A stretch of DNA of 64,000 nucleotides from the NCBI RefSeq assembly GCF_001266615.1, contig NZ_LGHZ01000014.1, positions 120,135-184,134 of the forward strand, given 5' to 3'. The notes under the pieces are model-generated. The model saw nothing but the letters and a program-made list of their open reading frames with translations. It had not been told where the DNA came from and did no database searches. This DNA comes from Kluyvera genomosp. 1 (GTDB taxonomy: Bacteria; Pseudomonadota; Gammaproteobacteria; Enterobacterales; Enterobacteriaceae). Both the position numbers and the translations under genes were made by a program. How positions within the stretch are numbered: position 1 is the first letter of the stretch; every line of letters starts with the position of its first letter. Shown piece after piece: positions 39,813-48,905 of the stretch.

Positions 39813-41162
39813 ATGTTGACTACGCTTGCGTATGTTGTGCTTTTTTTGATCTGTTCATGGGGCATTTTTAAAATAGATCAAAAAAGTCATTCACTTTCCC
39901 GCTCCGTCTTTATCGCTATTTTCATTGGTGCCCTCATCGGCCTATCGCTGCATTTCATCGCCGCCGACAGCAGTAAAATCGTTATCGACTGGTACAGTAT
40001 TATCGGTAACGGTTACGTCAATTTATTGAAACTGGTCGCGGTACCGCTGATCTTTATTTCTATTCTTTCTGCGATTAATAAACTCGAGAACAATGCCGGA
40101 ATTGGCAAAATGTCGCTGACGATTGTCGCGTGCATGTTGATATTGGTGATGGTTGCCGGTTTTGTTGGCCTGTTTACCGCCCATGTTATTGGGCTTGATG
40201 CGAGCGCCTTCGGCCACATGCAGTCGACATTGACCGCAGATGACGTCACGAAAACGGCCGCGGTATCCCTACCACAGCTTCTCACTTCGCTAATTCCGAC
40301 TAATCTGTTCCTGGATTTGACCGGCGCGCGCAGCGTCTCGGTCATTGGTATCGTTATTTTTACGCTGCTGGCCGGTGTAGCACTTCTGAAAGTCAAAAAA
40401 GATGCACCGGAAGAAGGAGCAAAATTAAGCGCCGGTATTAATGCGATTCAGATTTGGGTCATGAAGATGGTGCGCATTGTCATCGCGCTGACCCCTTATG
40501 GGGTGCTGGCGTTAATAGCGAAAGTCTTCTCAACCTACCAGCTAGAACAATTTACCAGCCTACTGGGCTTTATTGCCGCCTGTTATCTGGCGGTCGCCAT
40601 GATGTTTATTGTTCATGCGATTTTATTGATCCTCAGCGGTAATAACCCACTGCATTATTATAAAACCGTTTGGCCAGTGTTAACCTTCGCCTTCGTTTCC
40701 CGCAGTAGCGCTGCAGCAATACCTTTAGCGATCACCGCGCAGGAAAAATTTGGGGTACCCAGCACTATCGCTAATATTGCGGCATCGTTCGGTTCCAGCA
40801 TGGGGCAAAACGGCTGTGCTGGGATTTACCCGGCTATTATGGTGGCGATGATCGCGCCGACGATGGGTATCGATCCTCTGTCATTCACCTTCCTCGCTAC
40901 GCTGCTACCGGCCATTGCGCTAGGTTCTATCGGCGTTGCTGGCGTCGGTGGCGGCGGTACATTTGCGGCACTGATTGTGCTCTCTACTCTGAACTTCCCG
41001 GTGGCGCTGGTGGGTATTTTTATCGCTATCGAACCGATTGTCGACATGGCGCGTACGGCGCTGAACGTGAATGGTTCGATGATGTCCGGGGTGATTGCCA
41101 GCCGACTACTGAAGCAGGAAAAAGAATCAGCTGAGAGTCAGCCTGATATCACGCTGAATTAA
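39813..41162 (+). CDS. DAACS-family symporter, cystine-transporter (TcyP/YdjN) like
   Basis: A 449-residue dicarboxylate/amino acid:cation symporter. About eight helices plus two re-entrant loops are expected. TcyP-like signatures are IGNGYVNLLKLVAVPLIF, WPVLTFAFVSRSSAAAIPL, GQNGCAGIYPA and GVAGVGGGGTFAALIVL, the last being conserved in E. coli YdjN. Cystine or sulfocysteine uptake is inferred. The ATG at 39813 is eight bases after AGAGG; an in-frame ATG at 39792 would add seven residues. It is diverged enough from YdjN to be a paralog. Confidence 0.85.
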   Translation: MLTTLAYVVLFLICSWGIFKIDQKSHSLSRSVFIAIFIGALIGLSLHFIAADSSKIVIDWYSIIGNGYVNLLKLVAVPLIFISILSAINKLENNAGIGKMSLTIVACMLILVMVAGFVGLFTAHVIGLDASAFGHMQSTLTADDVTKTAAVSLPQLLTSLIPTNLFLDLTGARSVSVIGIVIFTLLAGVALLKVKKDAPEEGAKLSAGINAIQIWVMKMVRIVIALTPYGVLALIAKVFSTYQLEQFTSLLGFIAACYLAVAMMFIVHAILLILSGNNPLHYYKTVWPVLTFAFVSRSSAAAIPLAITAQEKFGVPSTIANIAASFGSSMGQNGCAGIYPAIMVAMIAPTMGIDPLSFTFLATLLPAIALGSIGVAGVGGGGTFAALIVLSTLNFPVALVGIFIAIEPIVDMARTALNVNGSMMSGVIASRLLKQEKESAESQPDITLN

Positions 41163-41169
41163 AGATGAC

Positions 41170-41202
41170 CGCCTCAGTGCCCTGAACGCTGAGGCGTTTT
41201 TT
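41170..41202 (+). terminator. Rho-independent terminator of the symporter gene
   Basis: CGCCTCAG (41170-41177) pairs with CTGAGGCG (41189-41196), followed by six T. Confidence 0.88.
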
Positions 41203-41204
41203 AA

Positions 41205-41840
41205 TTAGTGACTGTGTTGATAGCGTGCCGGGAACGGCATTTCAGCCTGCTTATCCGCTTTCATGAAATAAAAAGTCACGAGGAATAATCCAACCATAAA
41301 CGGTAATTCGTAAAGCTCTTCCAGGAGGTCGGTATAATGCAGATCGCGGACAAACAGGGGGGCCAAAAGGCGATGATGCTCGATGGTATCAGCCACTAAA
41401 AACGTACAGACCGTCACCGCCATCAGCCACAGCGGCACGGTGTTCTCTCGCATCCTACGCACAATTTCTTTGCGTAACGTCTTAGACAGCAAACTTAACA
41501 AAAGCCCGCCGACGAGTATGACCGAAATAACTTTGAAGACGATGTGCGGTGCATCCGGAAAATAGACCCGGCCCCAGCTGGTGCTCCGCCCAAGCAGAAC
41601 AACCCACCATAACGCGGCCCACATCCAGAACTGTTTTTCACCTTCAGAGCGCGTGAGTGGCTTGATATACCACACGGTAAACACCGCGCCAAACAGCAGC
41701 CATAGCGCCTGCATATTTTCAATCTGCGTGACCACCACGCCATCAAGCAGTGGAATATGCCAATCAGCGACTAATGGAAATAGTGCCGATACCACAATCA
41801 GACCAATAACAGGGAGCGTAACATGCGTATCGAGTTTCAT
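41205..41840 (-). CDS. Unrecognised integral membrane protein
   Basis: A 211-residue protein with about six predicted helices (roughly 9-27, 43-62, 70-88, 98-118, 133-150, 176-194). I do not recognise the family. Notable conserved-looking features are SWGRVYFPD in a loop and ADTIEHHRLLAPLF...ELYELPFM near the end, with a His pair and acidic residues inside the membrane region, and a His-rich tail (YQHSH). These could bind a metal or heme, but that is only a guess. No ribosome site is evident before the ATG. It lies between the symporter and the GGDEF-EAL gene. Confidence 0.7.
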   Translation of the reverse strand: MKLDTHVTLPVIGLIVVSALFPLVADWHIPLLDGVVVTQIENMQALWLLFGAVFTVWYIKPLTRSEGEKQFWMWAALWWVVLLGRSTSWGRVYFPDAPHIVFKVISVILVGGLLLSLLSKTLRKEIVRRMRENTVPLWLMAVTVCTFLVADTIEHHRLLAPLFVRDLHYTDLLEELYELPFMVGLFLVTFYFMKADKQAEMPFPARYQHSH

Positions 41841-42035
41841 AACATAATAGCCACATTGAGAATCTGCCTATCATGATAAATTTTCAAGGTGATTAGCCAT
41901 TAGCATTGCATGCGATCTTCTTAAGGTTATCTTAATGTTCGCATTAAATGTGAAACGGATGTTTCAGCTGGGCAGGTTGGCTGCATTGAGTTTGAAGCGG
42001 TCTGCTGACCGCTCCACATTCAGTGAAAAGGCGGT

Positions 42036-43964
42036 TTAGCCGTTTCTGATTGCCTCATCAATGGAAGGCTGAGGTTTACTAAATAGATACCCTTGAGCAA
42101 AATCGCAGCCCAAAGCCTGTAAGCTTTCAAGCTGCTCCTGTGTTTCAACACCTTCAGCAACAACCTTCATGCTGAGTGATTTTGCCATCCCCGTAATCAA
42201 CCGGATGATATTAAGCGCATCTTCCTGACGGGATATCGAATACACAAAGGACTTGTCGATTTTAATTTTATCGAACGCCAGACGGCTCAGTCGCGAAAGC
42301 GAAGAATATCCGGTACCAAAATCATCAATCGCGATTGTCACCCCCAGCGCCCGAAGCTTATTCAGGGTATTCATCGGCGAATTACTTTCGCTAAAGACGG
42401 AGGATTCCGTTACTTCCAGTTCAAGACGATCGGCAGGAAGCCCCGTCTCTTTCAGAATCGACATAACGGTTGCGGCAAAGGTTTTACTCCCCAGTTGAAC
42501 CGGAGAAACATTGACCGAAATTTTAGCCGGAACGACCCAGCAGGCCGCTTCTCTACAGGCCATTTCAAGCACAGACCTCCCCATCTCGTTAATCATCCCT
42601 GTTTTTTCAGCAACAGGAATAAAACTATCCGGAGACAGGATGCCCTTTAAAGGATGTATCCAACGAATAAGGGCTTCATAACTGTAAATTTCGCGCGTGA
42701 ACGAATCAACAATGGGCTGGTAATAAACCACGAACTCTTTATTCACTAATGCCAACGCCATATCATGCTCGAAAGTTCGGCTTTCTTGCAGCTTATCCAG
42801 CATGCGCTGACGGAAGACTTTTATCTTGCCAGATCCTTCATTTTTGGCTTCATAAAGGGCCAAATCGGCGAATTTGTACAGATAATCAGACCGGCGTTCC
42901 GTTTCAGAATTAACAATACCGACGCAGCTGGTGATATTGATGACGGTGTTATAAATCGTATAGGGTTGGTTAATCGCAGCACATATTTTTTGCGCGCGCG
43001 AAACCGCGCTACTCTCGGTTAACCCACTTGAAAGAAAGGCAAACTCATCGCCACCTAAACGATAAAGCGTATCTGACGCCAGGTTCAACGACATCAGGCG
43101 CTGAGATATCTGCCGTAATAGCGAATCGCCGACATCATGCCCGTAGGTATCATTCACTTCTTTAAATCGGTCTAAATCAAACAGCATCACCGTGACAGAC
43201 GTGTTATTTTTTCCAGCCACATCGATGATGTCATTTAAATTCTCCCAGAAGAAATGACGGTTATTCATTTCGGTCAGCGAATCATGGTAGGCATCATATT
43301 CCAGTTTTACGTTCTGGATTTGCAGTTTCTCTTTCGACTTTTGCAGTTCTTCGGCGAGGCTCTTGACCTGTAGGTGCGCTTTCAAAATATTTCGATTCTG
43401 ATAGAAGATGAGCACACCCAGTATCGCACTCAGTATAATCAGCAGTACGGACGTTGCCGAATAAATGAAATACAGTGTTTGGATTTTGACGTTAGCGTCA
43501 TTAATCGAGGTGATATCTTTGTCTAATACACTGGAAGAAAGACGTCCAAGCGGCGCATCAAGATCATGCATTTTTTTCAGGTACGTCTGAATCTCGGGAC
43601 GCTTCATTTGCTCAAGGTGCGCATCGAGAAACTTCAATGTTTGCTCAAGTTGTACCGACAAATCATGATGGGCTTTATTACTGGCTATAAAATGCCCTAA
43701 ATCCCCTTCTTTCGTTAAATCACTCTGGCTGAGCATTATATCAAGGCGCAGGCGCACATCATCAACGGCCATCGTATCATCAATGGTGTAAAGACCAAGC
43801 CAGGATTCTAACCGGTAGTATTCTGAAACCAGTTGAGCGGCAGACCATGAATCAGCATAGTGAGTCAGCTTCTGCAACTCTTGCTGCCTTTCGTGCACAA
43901 GGAATGAGACATACCCGGTAATGAGAAAAAGTAAAAATATAATGCCAGCCAGTATTCTGTTCAT
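42036..43964 (-). CDS. Membrane GGDEF-EAL cyclic-di-GMP protein
   Basis: A 642-residue protein. Membrane segments at about 4-23 and 165-188 enclose a helical periplasmic sensor of about 140 residues. A short coiled coil (198-222) leads to the GGDEF domain (225-385, motif RLGGDEF at 302-308, intact) and the EAL domain (400-640, EALIRW, NVSPVQL, ELEVTESS, DDFGTGYSS, KIDKSF, EGVET, all intact). The inhibitory I-site RxxD before GGDEF is absent (LASD). Both synthesis and hydrolysis are possible. AGGAG precedes the ATG. It is 17 bases downstream of a periplasmic protein gene that is probably its sensory partner. Confidence 0.92.
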   Translation of the reverse strand: MNRILAGIIFLLFLITGYVSFLVHERQQELQKLTHYADSWSAAQLVSEYYRLESWLGLYTIDDTMAVDDVRLRLDIMLSQSDLTKEGDLGHFIASNKAHHDLSVQLEQTLKFLDAHLEQMKRPEIQTYLKKMHDLDAPLGRLSSSVLDKDITSINDANVKIQTLYFIYSATSVLLIILSAILGVLIFYQNRNILKAHLQVKSLAEELQKSKEKLQIQNVKLEYDAYHDSLTEMNNRHFFWENLNDIIDVAGKNNTSVTVMLFDLDRFKEVNDTYGHDVGDSLLRQISQRLMSLNLASDTLYRLGGDEFAFLSSGLTESSAVSRAQKICAAINQPYTIYNTVINITSCVGIVNSETERRSDYLYKFADLALYEAKNEGSGKIKVFRQRMLDKLQESRTFEHDMALALVNKEFVVYYQPIVDSFTREIYSYEALIRWIHPLKGILSPDSFIPVAEKTGMINEMGRSVLEMACREAACWVVPAKISVNVSPVQLGSKTFAATVMSILKETGLPADRLELEVTESSVFSESNSPMNTLNKLRALGVTIAIDDFGTGYSSLSRLSRLAFDKIKIDKSFVYSISRQEDALNIIRLITGMAKSLSMKVVAEGVETQEQLESLQALGCDFAQGYLFSKPQPSIDEAIRNG

Positions 43965-43981
43965 GATGCTCCTGTGAACGC

Positions 43982-44476
43982 CTACTCAACGCTCATTCTG
44001 CTGACCTGCCATGCTGATCTTGAATAAAAAATCTGATTGTTCAACTCGGGCAAGCTGTCATAAGGATAAACGATGAACAGTGGACCCTTATCACGGATGC
44101 GCATGTACTCGCCGTTGATTTTTAAAGCAAGGATCACGTTGTATTTATTGAAATCGCTCAGGGGGATAGCGGTAGTGTAGTCGTTGAGAGCCGTGACTTT
44201 TAGGGTCGTTCCTTTCGCGCCAACATAATCCATAAGCTTGCGCATCGAAATACCCGTAAAATTGGTGCGGCCATTATACCATGGTGAGGTTGTCTGGAAG
44301 CTGACTACACCCAGTTTCTCAAGGCTCGCGATATCGAAAACCGCTTTTCCCTCTGCGTTTGTATTTTCGATATTACCGGTGATCGTTAAAAGTACCTTAC
44401 CCGTAGGCTTGGGAAGTTCAGCGGCCAGGACCTGCGTAGAGACCAAAAAGCTTAACAGCATGACAATTAATCGCAT
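43982..44476 (-). CDS. Periplasmic molybdopterin-fold (SUOX-like) protein
   Basis: A 164-residue secreted protein with a signal peptide to about residue 18 (VLAAE). The mature part resembles part of the oxidoreductase molybdopterin-binding domain (PF00174): LTITGNI, FDIASLEKLG, TTSPWYNGRTNFTGISMRKLM and the late YSRSAWQVSRMSVE. It contains no cysteine, so the Mo-ligating Cys of sulfite oxidase or MsrP is missing and redox catalysis is unlikely. It is the first gene of a two-gene unit with the GGDEF-EAL protein. A ligand-sensing role is inference. AGAGG precedes the ATG. Confidence 0.8.
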   Translation of the reverse strand: MRLIVMLLSFLVSTQVLAAELPKPTGKVLLTITGNIENTNAEGKAVFDIASLEKLGVVSFQTTSPWYNGRTNFTGISMRKLMDYVGAKGTTLKVTALNDYTTAIPLSDFNKYNVILALKINGEYMRIRDKGPLFIVYPYDSLPELNNQIFYSRSAWQVSRMSVE

Positions 44477-45298
44477 TCTAACCTCTGCTATCTAACGGAT
44501 TGAATAAAATTATAATTTAGTTACTTTGCTATTTACATAACCAACCAAACTATTATTTACACACTATTTTAATGAAAAATATTACCCATTAAAATCAACT
44601 AGTTACATGAATCGTCAATTCTAATAATACCCCTATAAAATCGTTACTCTTATTTCATGACGGCTAAATTGCATTGTCCTTGTACAAAAATAAGCCATCT
44701 ATTTCGTCCGCGCCAATAAACACACATAAATAGGGAGGCTTTGTTTGTACGTTCATACCGAATTTCACGCCTACAATTGCCTACTTCAGCGGCAAATCAA
44801 GCAGGGTAAGCCTTTACCTAAGACGAAGTGAAGAGGTGCTCGTACATACCAACCCGGTTTTTTAGTGGTCCACATTTATCAAAGCTTCAGCACGATAGCT
44901 TTTATTTTTCATTCCGAAGAAAACCTTCGCTGTTATTCTAACGGGCGCCAGAAATGAGGCATAAAACCGGCTAAAAAGCGCAGTAAAGCCGTGCTCTCTA
45001 CGGTTCAAAAAGCGTCTTATTTTCTAATAGGCATTTTTTAAGGCGCTGGGTATTCGCGGGAGCAGCGCAGAGGCAAAAAGAAGCGCAGGTAAAATTGACT
45101 GTTACCTACAGACTATGACGACGGGTTGTATGCGGACTTCGTGCCTTCTCAGCCATTGGTGTGGGTGAGAGGTGAGAGGTGAGCTTATGCCAACCTGGTA
45201 ATAAGTTTTTCTTATAGTGCATTGAAATGAATAATTTCTATTCATTATGACGATGGTTTTAAATGGATATCTCATGCAACTTCAAATAAGAGTAAACC
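44477..45298. other. 822-base gene-free stretch
   Basis: No frame of convincing coding potential was found on either strand. The first 200 bases are very AT-rich and would hold the promoter of the periplasmic/GGDEF-EAL unit. The middle is patchy, with several short T runs (for example CCGGTTTTTTAG near 44855) and a short tandem repeat GAGAGGT-GAGAGGT near 45168-45181. It may be decayed accessory DNA; no insertion-sequence ends or transposase fragments were recognised. Confidence 0.6.
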
Positions 45299-45691
45299 AT
45301 GTCCGGCGAGAACAATCTGCAAACGTTACTTCAACACGCCAGCCCAAAACTCAACCCTGGGCACTACGTATTCTGTACCCTATCCACACCGACATCTGAA
45401 CTCCTGGCGCTGGCAATCGTCACCGTGCGTGAAGCGGAAGGGACCACGCTGGTATTACCGCAAGCCGTTGCCGACCAGTACAGCGTGAGTTATGAATACG
45501 TCGCCAGCTGGATCACGCTAGAAATTCACTCCTCACTGAGCGCCGTCGGGCTTACCGCCGCATTCTCACGCGCGCTTTCCGATAAAGGTATTAGTTGTAA
45601 TGTGGTGGCCGGATATTATCACGATCATATTTTCATCGCCCAGGCGGATACAGCCACCGCTATGACCGTCCTCTCAACCCTGGGCGAATAA
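45299..45691 (+). CDS. ACT-domain protein (ACT_3/ACT_7 type)
   Basis: A 130-residue protein of two ACT-like halves. The second half carries the family signature LEIHSSLSAVGLTAAFSRAL and GISCNVVAGYYHDHIFI. Such proteins are common stand-alone genes with an unknown ligand, probably an amino acid. It lies alone between the gene-free stretch and a convergent SDR gene. Confidence 0.85.
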   Translation: MSGENNLQTLLQHASPKLNPGHYVFCTLSTPTSELLALAIVTVREAEGTTLVLPQAVADQYSVSYEYVASWITLEIHSSLSAVGLTAAFSRALSDKGISCNVVAGYYHDHIFIAQADTATAMTVLSTLGE

Positions 45692-45714
45692 CATTTCTGA
45701 CTCAGCTAAACAGA

Positions 45715-45743
45715 CGTTACGGTTTGCATATATGACCGTAACG
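45715..45743. terminator. Inverted repeat between convergent genes
   Basis: CGTTACGGT (45715-45723) and ACCGTAACG (45735-45743) form a perfect nine-base stem with an 11-base loop between the convergent ACT and SDR genes. No T run follows, so it may be a weak terminator or an RNA-stabilising hairpin. Confidence 0.5.
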
Positions 45744-45778
45744 ACTCACTTTGCCGCTGTTTACGCAGTATAACGTCA

Positions 45779-46684
45779 TCATTGCGCAAGATTCAGGCTA
45801 CCAGCGTTCATTTTTAAAAGATCCTCAATTAAACCTGGGCCTGCGGGTTCCCATCCCAGGCGCTCGCGGGTGAGAGCGCTTGAGGCCGACATATCATGTT
45901 CGATAAGCAGACTCATCCAGCCAAAATGATCTGCCGCGTCTTTAGCGGCAATACGCTTCACGGGTACATTCAAGACATATCCGATGACTTCTGCAATCGT
46001 GCGTAGCGCAATCCCTTCTTCTGCTACCGCGTGATAACGGCTGTTGGGGGTATTTCTCTCCAATGCACTTAAGTAGACCGCAGCCACATCACTGATATGT
46101 ACCGCTGACCAACGGTTTTGCCCCTCTTCCACATACCCGGACACGCCCTTTTCACGAGCAAGTTCAATAAGCGGCGTGATTAAACCCTGTTTATGAGTGT
46201 TATGAACCTGCGGTAAGCGTACGACCGATACGTTAACCCCACGTTGAGCCACGGCAAGCCCAGCAAGCTCCGTCATTCGTCGAGGGTTCGGGTTGGCAGA
46301 ATTAAAGAAATCTTCGGTTGCAATGACACGGTTCCCCGTTGCCCCCATTGCGACGCCAGAGGTAATAATCAGGGGTTTATGAGTCCCTTCTAACGCCGTA
46401 CCGATGGCCTGAATGACGCGTTGATCGTTTTCGCAGTTGGCAACAAAGGTCGAAAAATCATGGTTAAAGGCCGTATGAATCACCCCATCCACGCGGCTTG
46501 CCGCTCGCTGCAGACTTTCAGGATCATCTAAATTACCCCAAAACGCCTCAACGCCTGCCGCCGCGAGCTGTTCAGCCCCTTTGCTGTTTCGGGTCAATCC
46601 CAGCACCTGATGCCCAGCTACAGTCAGCTCGCGAGCAATGTTTGAACCAATAAACCCGGTCGCACCGGTGAGAAAAATACGCAT
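45779..46684 (-). CDS. NAD-dependent epimerase/dehydratase-family oxidoreductase
   Basis: A 301-residue atypical short-chain dehydrogenase. The Rossmann loop GATGFIGSNIA is at residues 7-17. The YxxxK active-site motif of classical members is not obvious, as in many NAD(P)-binding NmrA/SDRa proteins. Substrate unknown. It is read divergently from an AraC-type regulator across 118 bases, so that regulator probably controls it. Confidence 0.85.
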   Translation of the reverse strand: MRIFLTGATGFIGSNIARELTVAGHQVLGLTRNSKGAEQLAAAGVEAFWGNLDDPESLQRAASRVDGVIHTAFNHDFSTFVANCENDQRVIQAIGTALEGTHKPLIITSGVAMGATGNRVIATEDFFNSANPNPRRMTELAGLAVAQRGVNVSVVRLPQVHNTHKQGLITPLIELAREKGVSGYVEEGQNRWSAVHISDVAAVYLSALERNTPNSRYHAVAEEGIALRTIAEVIGYVLNVPVKRIAAKDAADHFGWMSLLIEHDMSASSALTRERLGWEPAGPGLIEDLLKMNAGSLNLAQ

Positions 46685-46802
46685 ACGTTTTTACCCCATG
46701 TCAGTGAAGGCAAGTAGCCCGATGACAATGACTATAGGAGCCTGTGTTAATACGATCTATGATTGAAAGTCGCTATTAATCGTCCGATCGTCTCGAGGTA
46801 GT

Positions 46803-47699
46803 ATGGACCCGCTCTCAGAACTCCTATCGTTACTCAACCCCCAGAGCTACGCGTCGGGCGGGCTCGCCTTGAAACAGAATATGGCGATTGCCTGGCCATA
46901 TCATGAAGGTATTAAGTGTTATAGCGTGGTATCGGGCCAGTGCTGGCTGTCCGTCGAAGGCGTTGCGGAGACACTGTTGTTGACCGCTGGCGATTGCTAT
47001 CTCCTGCCCCCTGGCCCGTCCTTTACGCTCGCCACCAGCCTGTCCGTCGAGCCGGTCGATTTCGCTATTGTTCGTGATGCACAAAAACTTGGGAATACAG
47101 CCGACGGCGGTGGACCCGACGGATGTTTCGTCGTGGGTGGCCATTTCGTATTAAGCGGCCATCATGCCAGTATGCTGCTGGGAGCACTACCGCCGATTGT
47201 GCATATCAAAAAAGAAGCGGATAAAACGGCAATGCGTCGGTCGCTTGAAAACATGACGGAAGAAGTGCTTAACCCGCAGCCCGGTAGCGCACTGATTATT
47301 CAGCAGATGGCCTATACCATGTTGATTCAAGCGCTGCGTTTGCATCTGAGCAATGCTAGCAGCGGTCATGTCGGCTGGCTTTTTGCGCTGGCGGATAAGC
47401 AACTGAGCCGGGCAATCAGTAGCATGCACACCGCTCCCGGCCAGCGCTGGACGCTGCAAATGCTCGCCGAAAACATCGGTATGTCACGATCAACTTTTGC
47501 CCGGCATTTCAAAGATAAAGTGGGCTACGCACCGATGGAGTATCTGACCCGCTGGCGTATGCTACTCGCCTGCGACCGCCTGAAAAACACCAACGATTCA
47601 GTGGTGCTGATTGCCAACGCGCTGGGATACGAATCTGAAAGCGCTTTTGGCAAAGCCTTCAAACGCGTAATGGGCTATTCGCCCAGGCAGCATCGTTAG
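46803..47699 (+). CDS. AraC-family regulator with cupin domain
   Basis: A 298-residue protein. The N-terminal cupin_6-type sensor domain covers about 1-185 (YHEGIKCYSVVSGQCWLSVEG, LTAGDCYLLPPG). The C-terminal AraC helix-turn-helix pair covers about 195-298 (MLAENIGMSRSTFARHFKDKVG and ANALGYESESAFGKAFKRVMGYSP). Divergent from the SDR gene, its likely target. Effector unknown. Confidence 0.88.
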   Translation: MDPLSELLSLLNPQSYASGGLALKQNMAIAWPYHEGIKCYSVVSGQCWLSVEGVAETLLLTAGDCYLLPPGPSFTLATSLSVEPVDFAIVRDAQKLGNTADGGGPDGCFVVGGHFVLSGHHASMLLGALPPIVHIKKEADKTAMRRSLENMTEEVLNPQPGSALIIQQMAYTMLIQALRLHLSNASSGHVGWLFALADKQLSRAISSMHTAPGQRWTLQMLAENIGMSRSTFARHFKDKVGYAPMEYLTRWRMLLACDRLKNTNDSVVLIANALGYESESAFGKAFKRVMGYSPRQHR

Positions 47700-47763
47700 A
47701 GGTTATCGCCCAACGAGGCCCTTTCTCCGTGGAGCAGTTCCGAGATCATTAAGGAACGGCAGG

Positions 47764-47796
47764 ATAAAAAAATCCACGCTGAGCGTGGATTTTAAA
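47764..47796. terminator. Bidirectional terminator
   Basis: AAAATCCACGC (47769-47779) pairs perfectly with GCGTGGATTTT (47783-47793) around TGA, with A runs before and T after, between the convergent AraC and gapC-like genes. Confidence 0.85.
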
Positions 47797-47816
47797 GAAG
47801 GCGTTAAGACAGCAAA

Positions 47817-48827
47817 TTAGCGTTCGCGTCTGGCCATTAATAACGCCAGATCGACGAGGCGATTGGAGAACCCCCACTCGTTGTCGTACCACGCCAGAAT
47901 TTTGACCATGTTGCCACCAATCACCAGCGTGGACAGACCGTCGATGATGGAAGAACGCGGATCACCCTGGTAATCGCTTGAGACCAGCGGTTCATCGCTA
48001 TAGCCCAGAATACCCTTCAGTGGACCACTAGCGGCAGCTTCGCGGAATGCGTGATTAACCTCTTCGCCCGTCACGTCTCGCGCCAGCGTGACGGTCAGGT
48101 CGACAATCGAAACCACCGGTACCGGGACACGCAGCGAATAACCGGTTAAGCGGCCATCCAGCTCAGGGATAACTTTACCCAGCGCTTTCGCCGCACCGCT
48201 GGAATAAGGCACAATCGACAGCGCAGCAGCGCGAGCACCACGGAGATCTTTTTCCGGCTGGTCATGCAACGCCTGGCTGTTGGTATAAGCGTGAGTGGTG
48301 TTCATCAGACCATGCTTAATACCAAAATGCTGGTGCAGAACCTGCGCGGCAGGCGCCAGACCGTTGGTGGTACAGCTACCGTTGCTGACCACGAAGTGTT
48401 TGTTCGGGTCGTAGAGATTATCATTCACGCCCATGACAATGGTTAAATCATCATTTTTGCCTAGCGCGGAGATAATTACCCGTTTTGCGCCACCGCTGTG
48501 AATATGCACTGCCGCCTTTTCACGGTCGGTGAAGAAGCCCGTCGCTTCAATCACAATATCCACTTCCGCCTGACGCCATGGAATATTGGCCGGGTCACGT
48601 TCACTGAACACGGTAATGGGTTTACCGTCTACCACCAGTTGCCCCTCACCGGCGCTAACTTCGGCGTCAAGTTTGCCAAGCAGCGAATCGTACTTCAAAA
48701 GATGCGCCAGCGTTTTGCTGTCCGTCAGATCGTTGATAGCAACAATCGCAATATCCGGATTTCCCAGCGCTGCACGAAGTACGTTACGTCCGATACGGCC
48801 AAAACCGTTAATACCGACCTTTACCAT
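47817..48827 (-). CDS. Type I glyceraldehyde-3-phosphate dehydrogenase, GapC-like
   Basis: A 336-residue GAPDH that oxidises glyceraldehyde 3-phosphate to 1,3-bisphosphoglycerate. GINGFGRIGR starts the Rossmann fold. NDLTD, with an acidic residue after strand 2, points to NAD use. The catalytic Cys is in SNGSCTTNGLAP, with Gly where ASCTTN is usual, and the His is in THAYTNSQ. WYDNEWGFSNR ends the fold. The sequence looks nearer to GapC or Gram-positive enzymes than to enterobacterial GapA, so it is a second, probably horizontally spread, copy. AAGGAG six bases before 48827 sets the start. Confidence 0.9.
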   Translation of the reverse strand: MVKVGINGFGRIGRNVLRAALGNPDIAIVAINDLTDSKTLAHLLKYDSLLGKLDAEVSAGEGQLVVDGKPITVFSERDPANIPWRQAEVDIVIEATGFFTDREKAAVHIHSGGAKRVIISALGKNDDLTIVMGVNDNLYDPNKHFVVSNGSCTTNGLAPAAQVLHQHFGIKHGLMNTTHAYTNSQALHDQPEKDLRGARAAALSIVPYSSGAAKALGKVIPELDGRLTGYSLRVPVPVVSIVDLTVTLARDVTGEEVNHAFREAAASGPLKGILGYSDEPLVSSDYQGDPRSSIIDGLSTLVIGGNMVKILAWYDNEWGFSNRLVDLALLMARRER

Positions 48828-48905
48828 GATCAACTCCTTATCTGTTGTCTCTGCGGGTAATGTAGGCCGGTCGTCATTTGGCGTAAATGACAAAAAAGGA
48901 TCACT

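Noticed and set aside
45160..45185. GAGAGGT tandem repeat as a CRISPR remnant
   Set aside because: Only two 7-base copies without spacers or cas genes; no CRISPR array was seen anywhere in the window.
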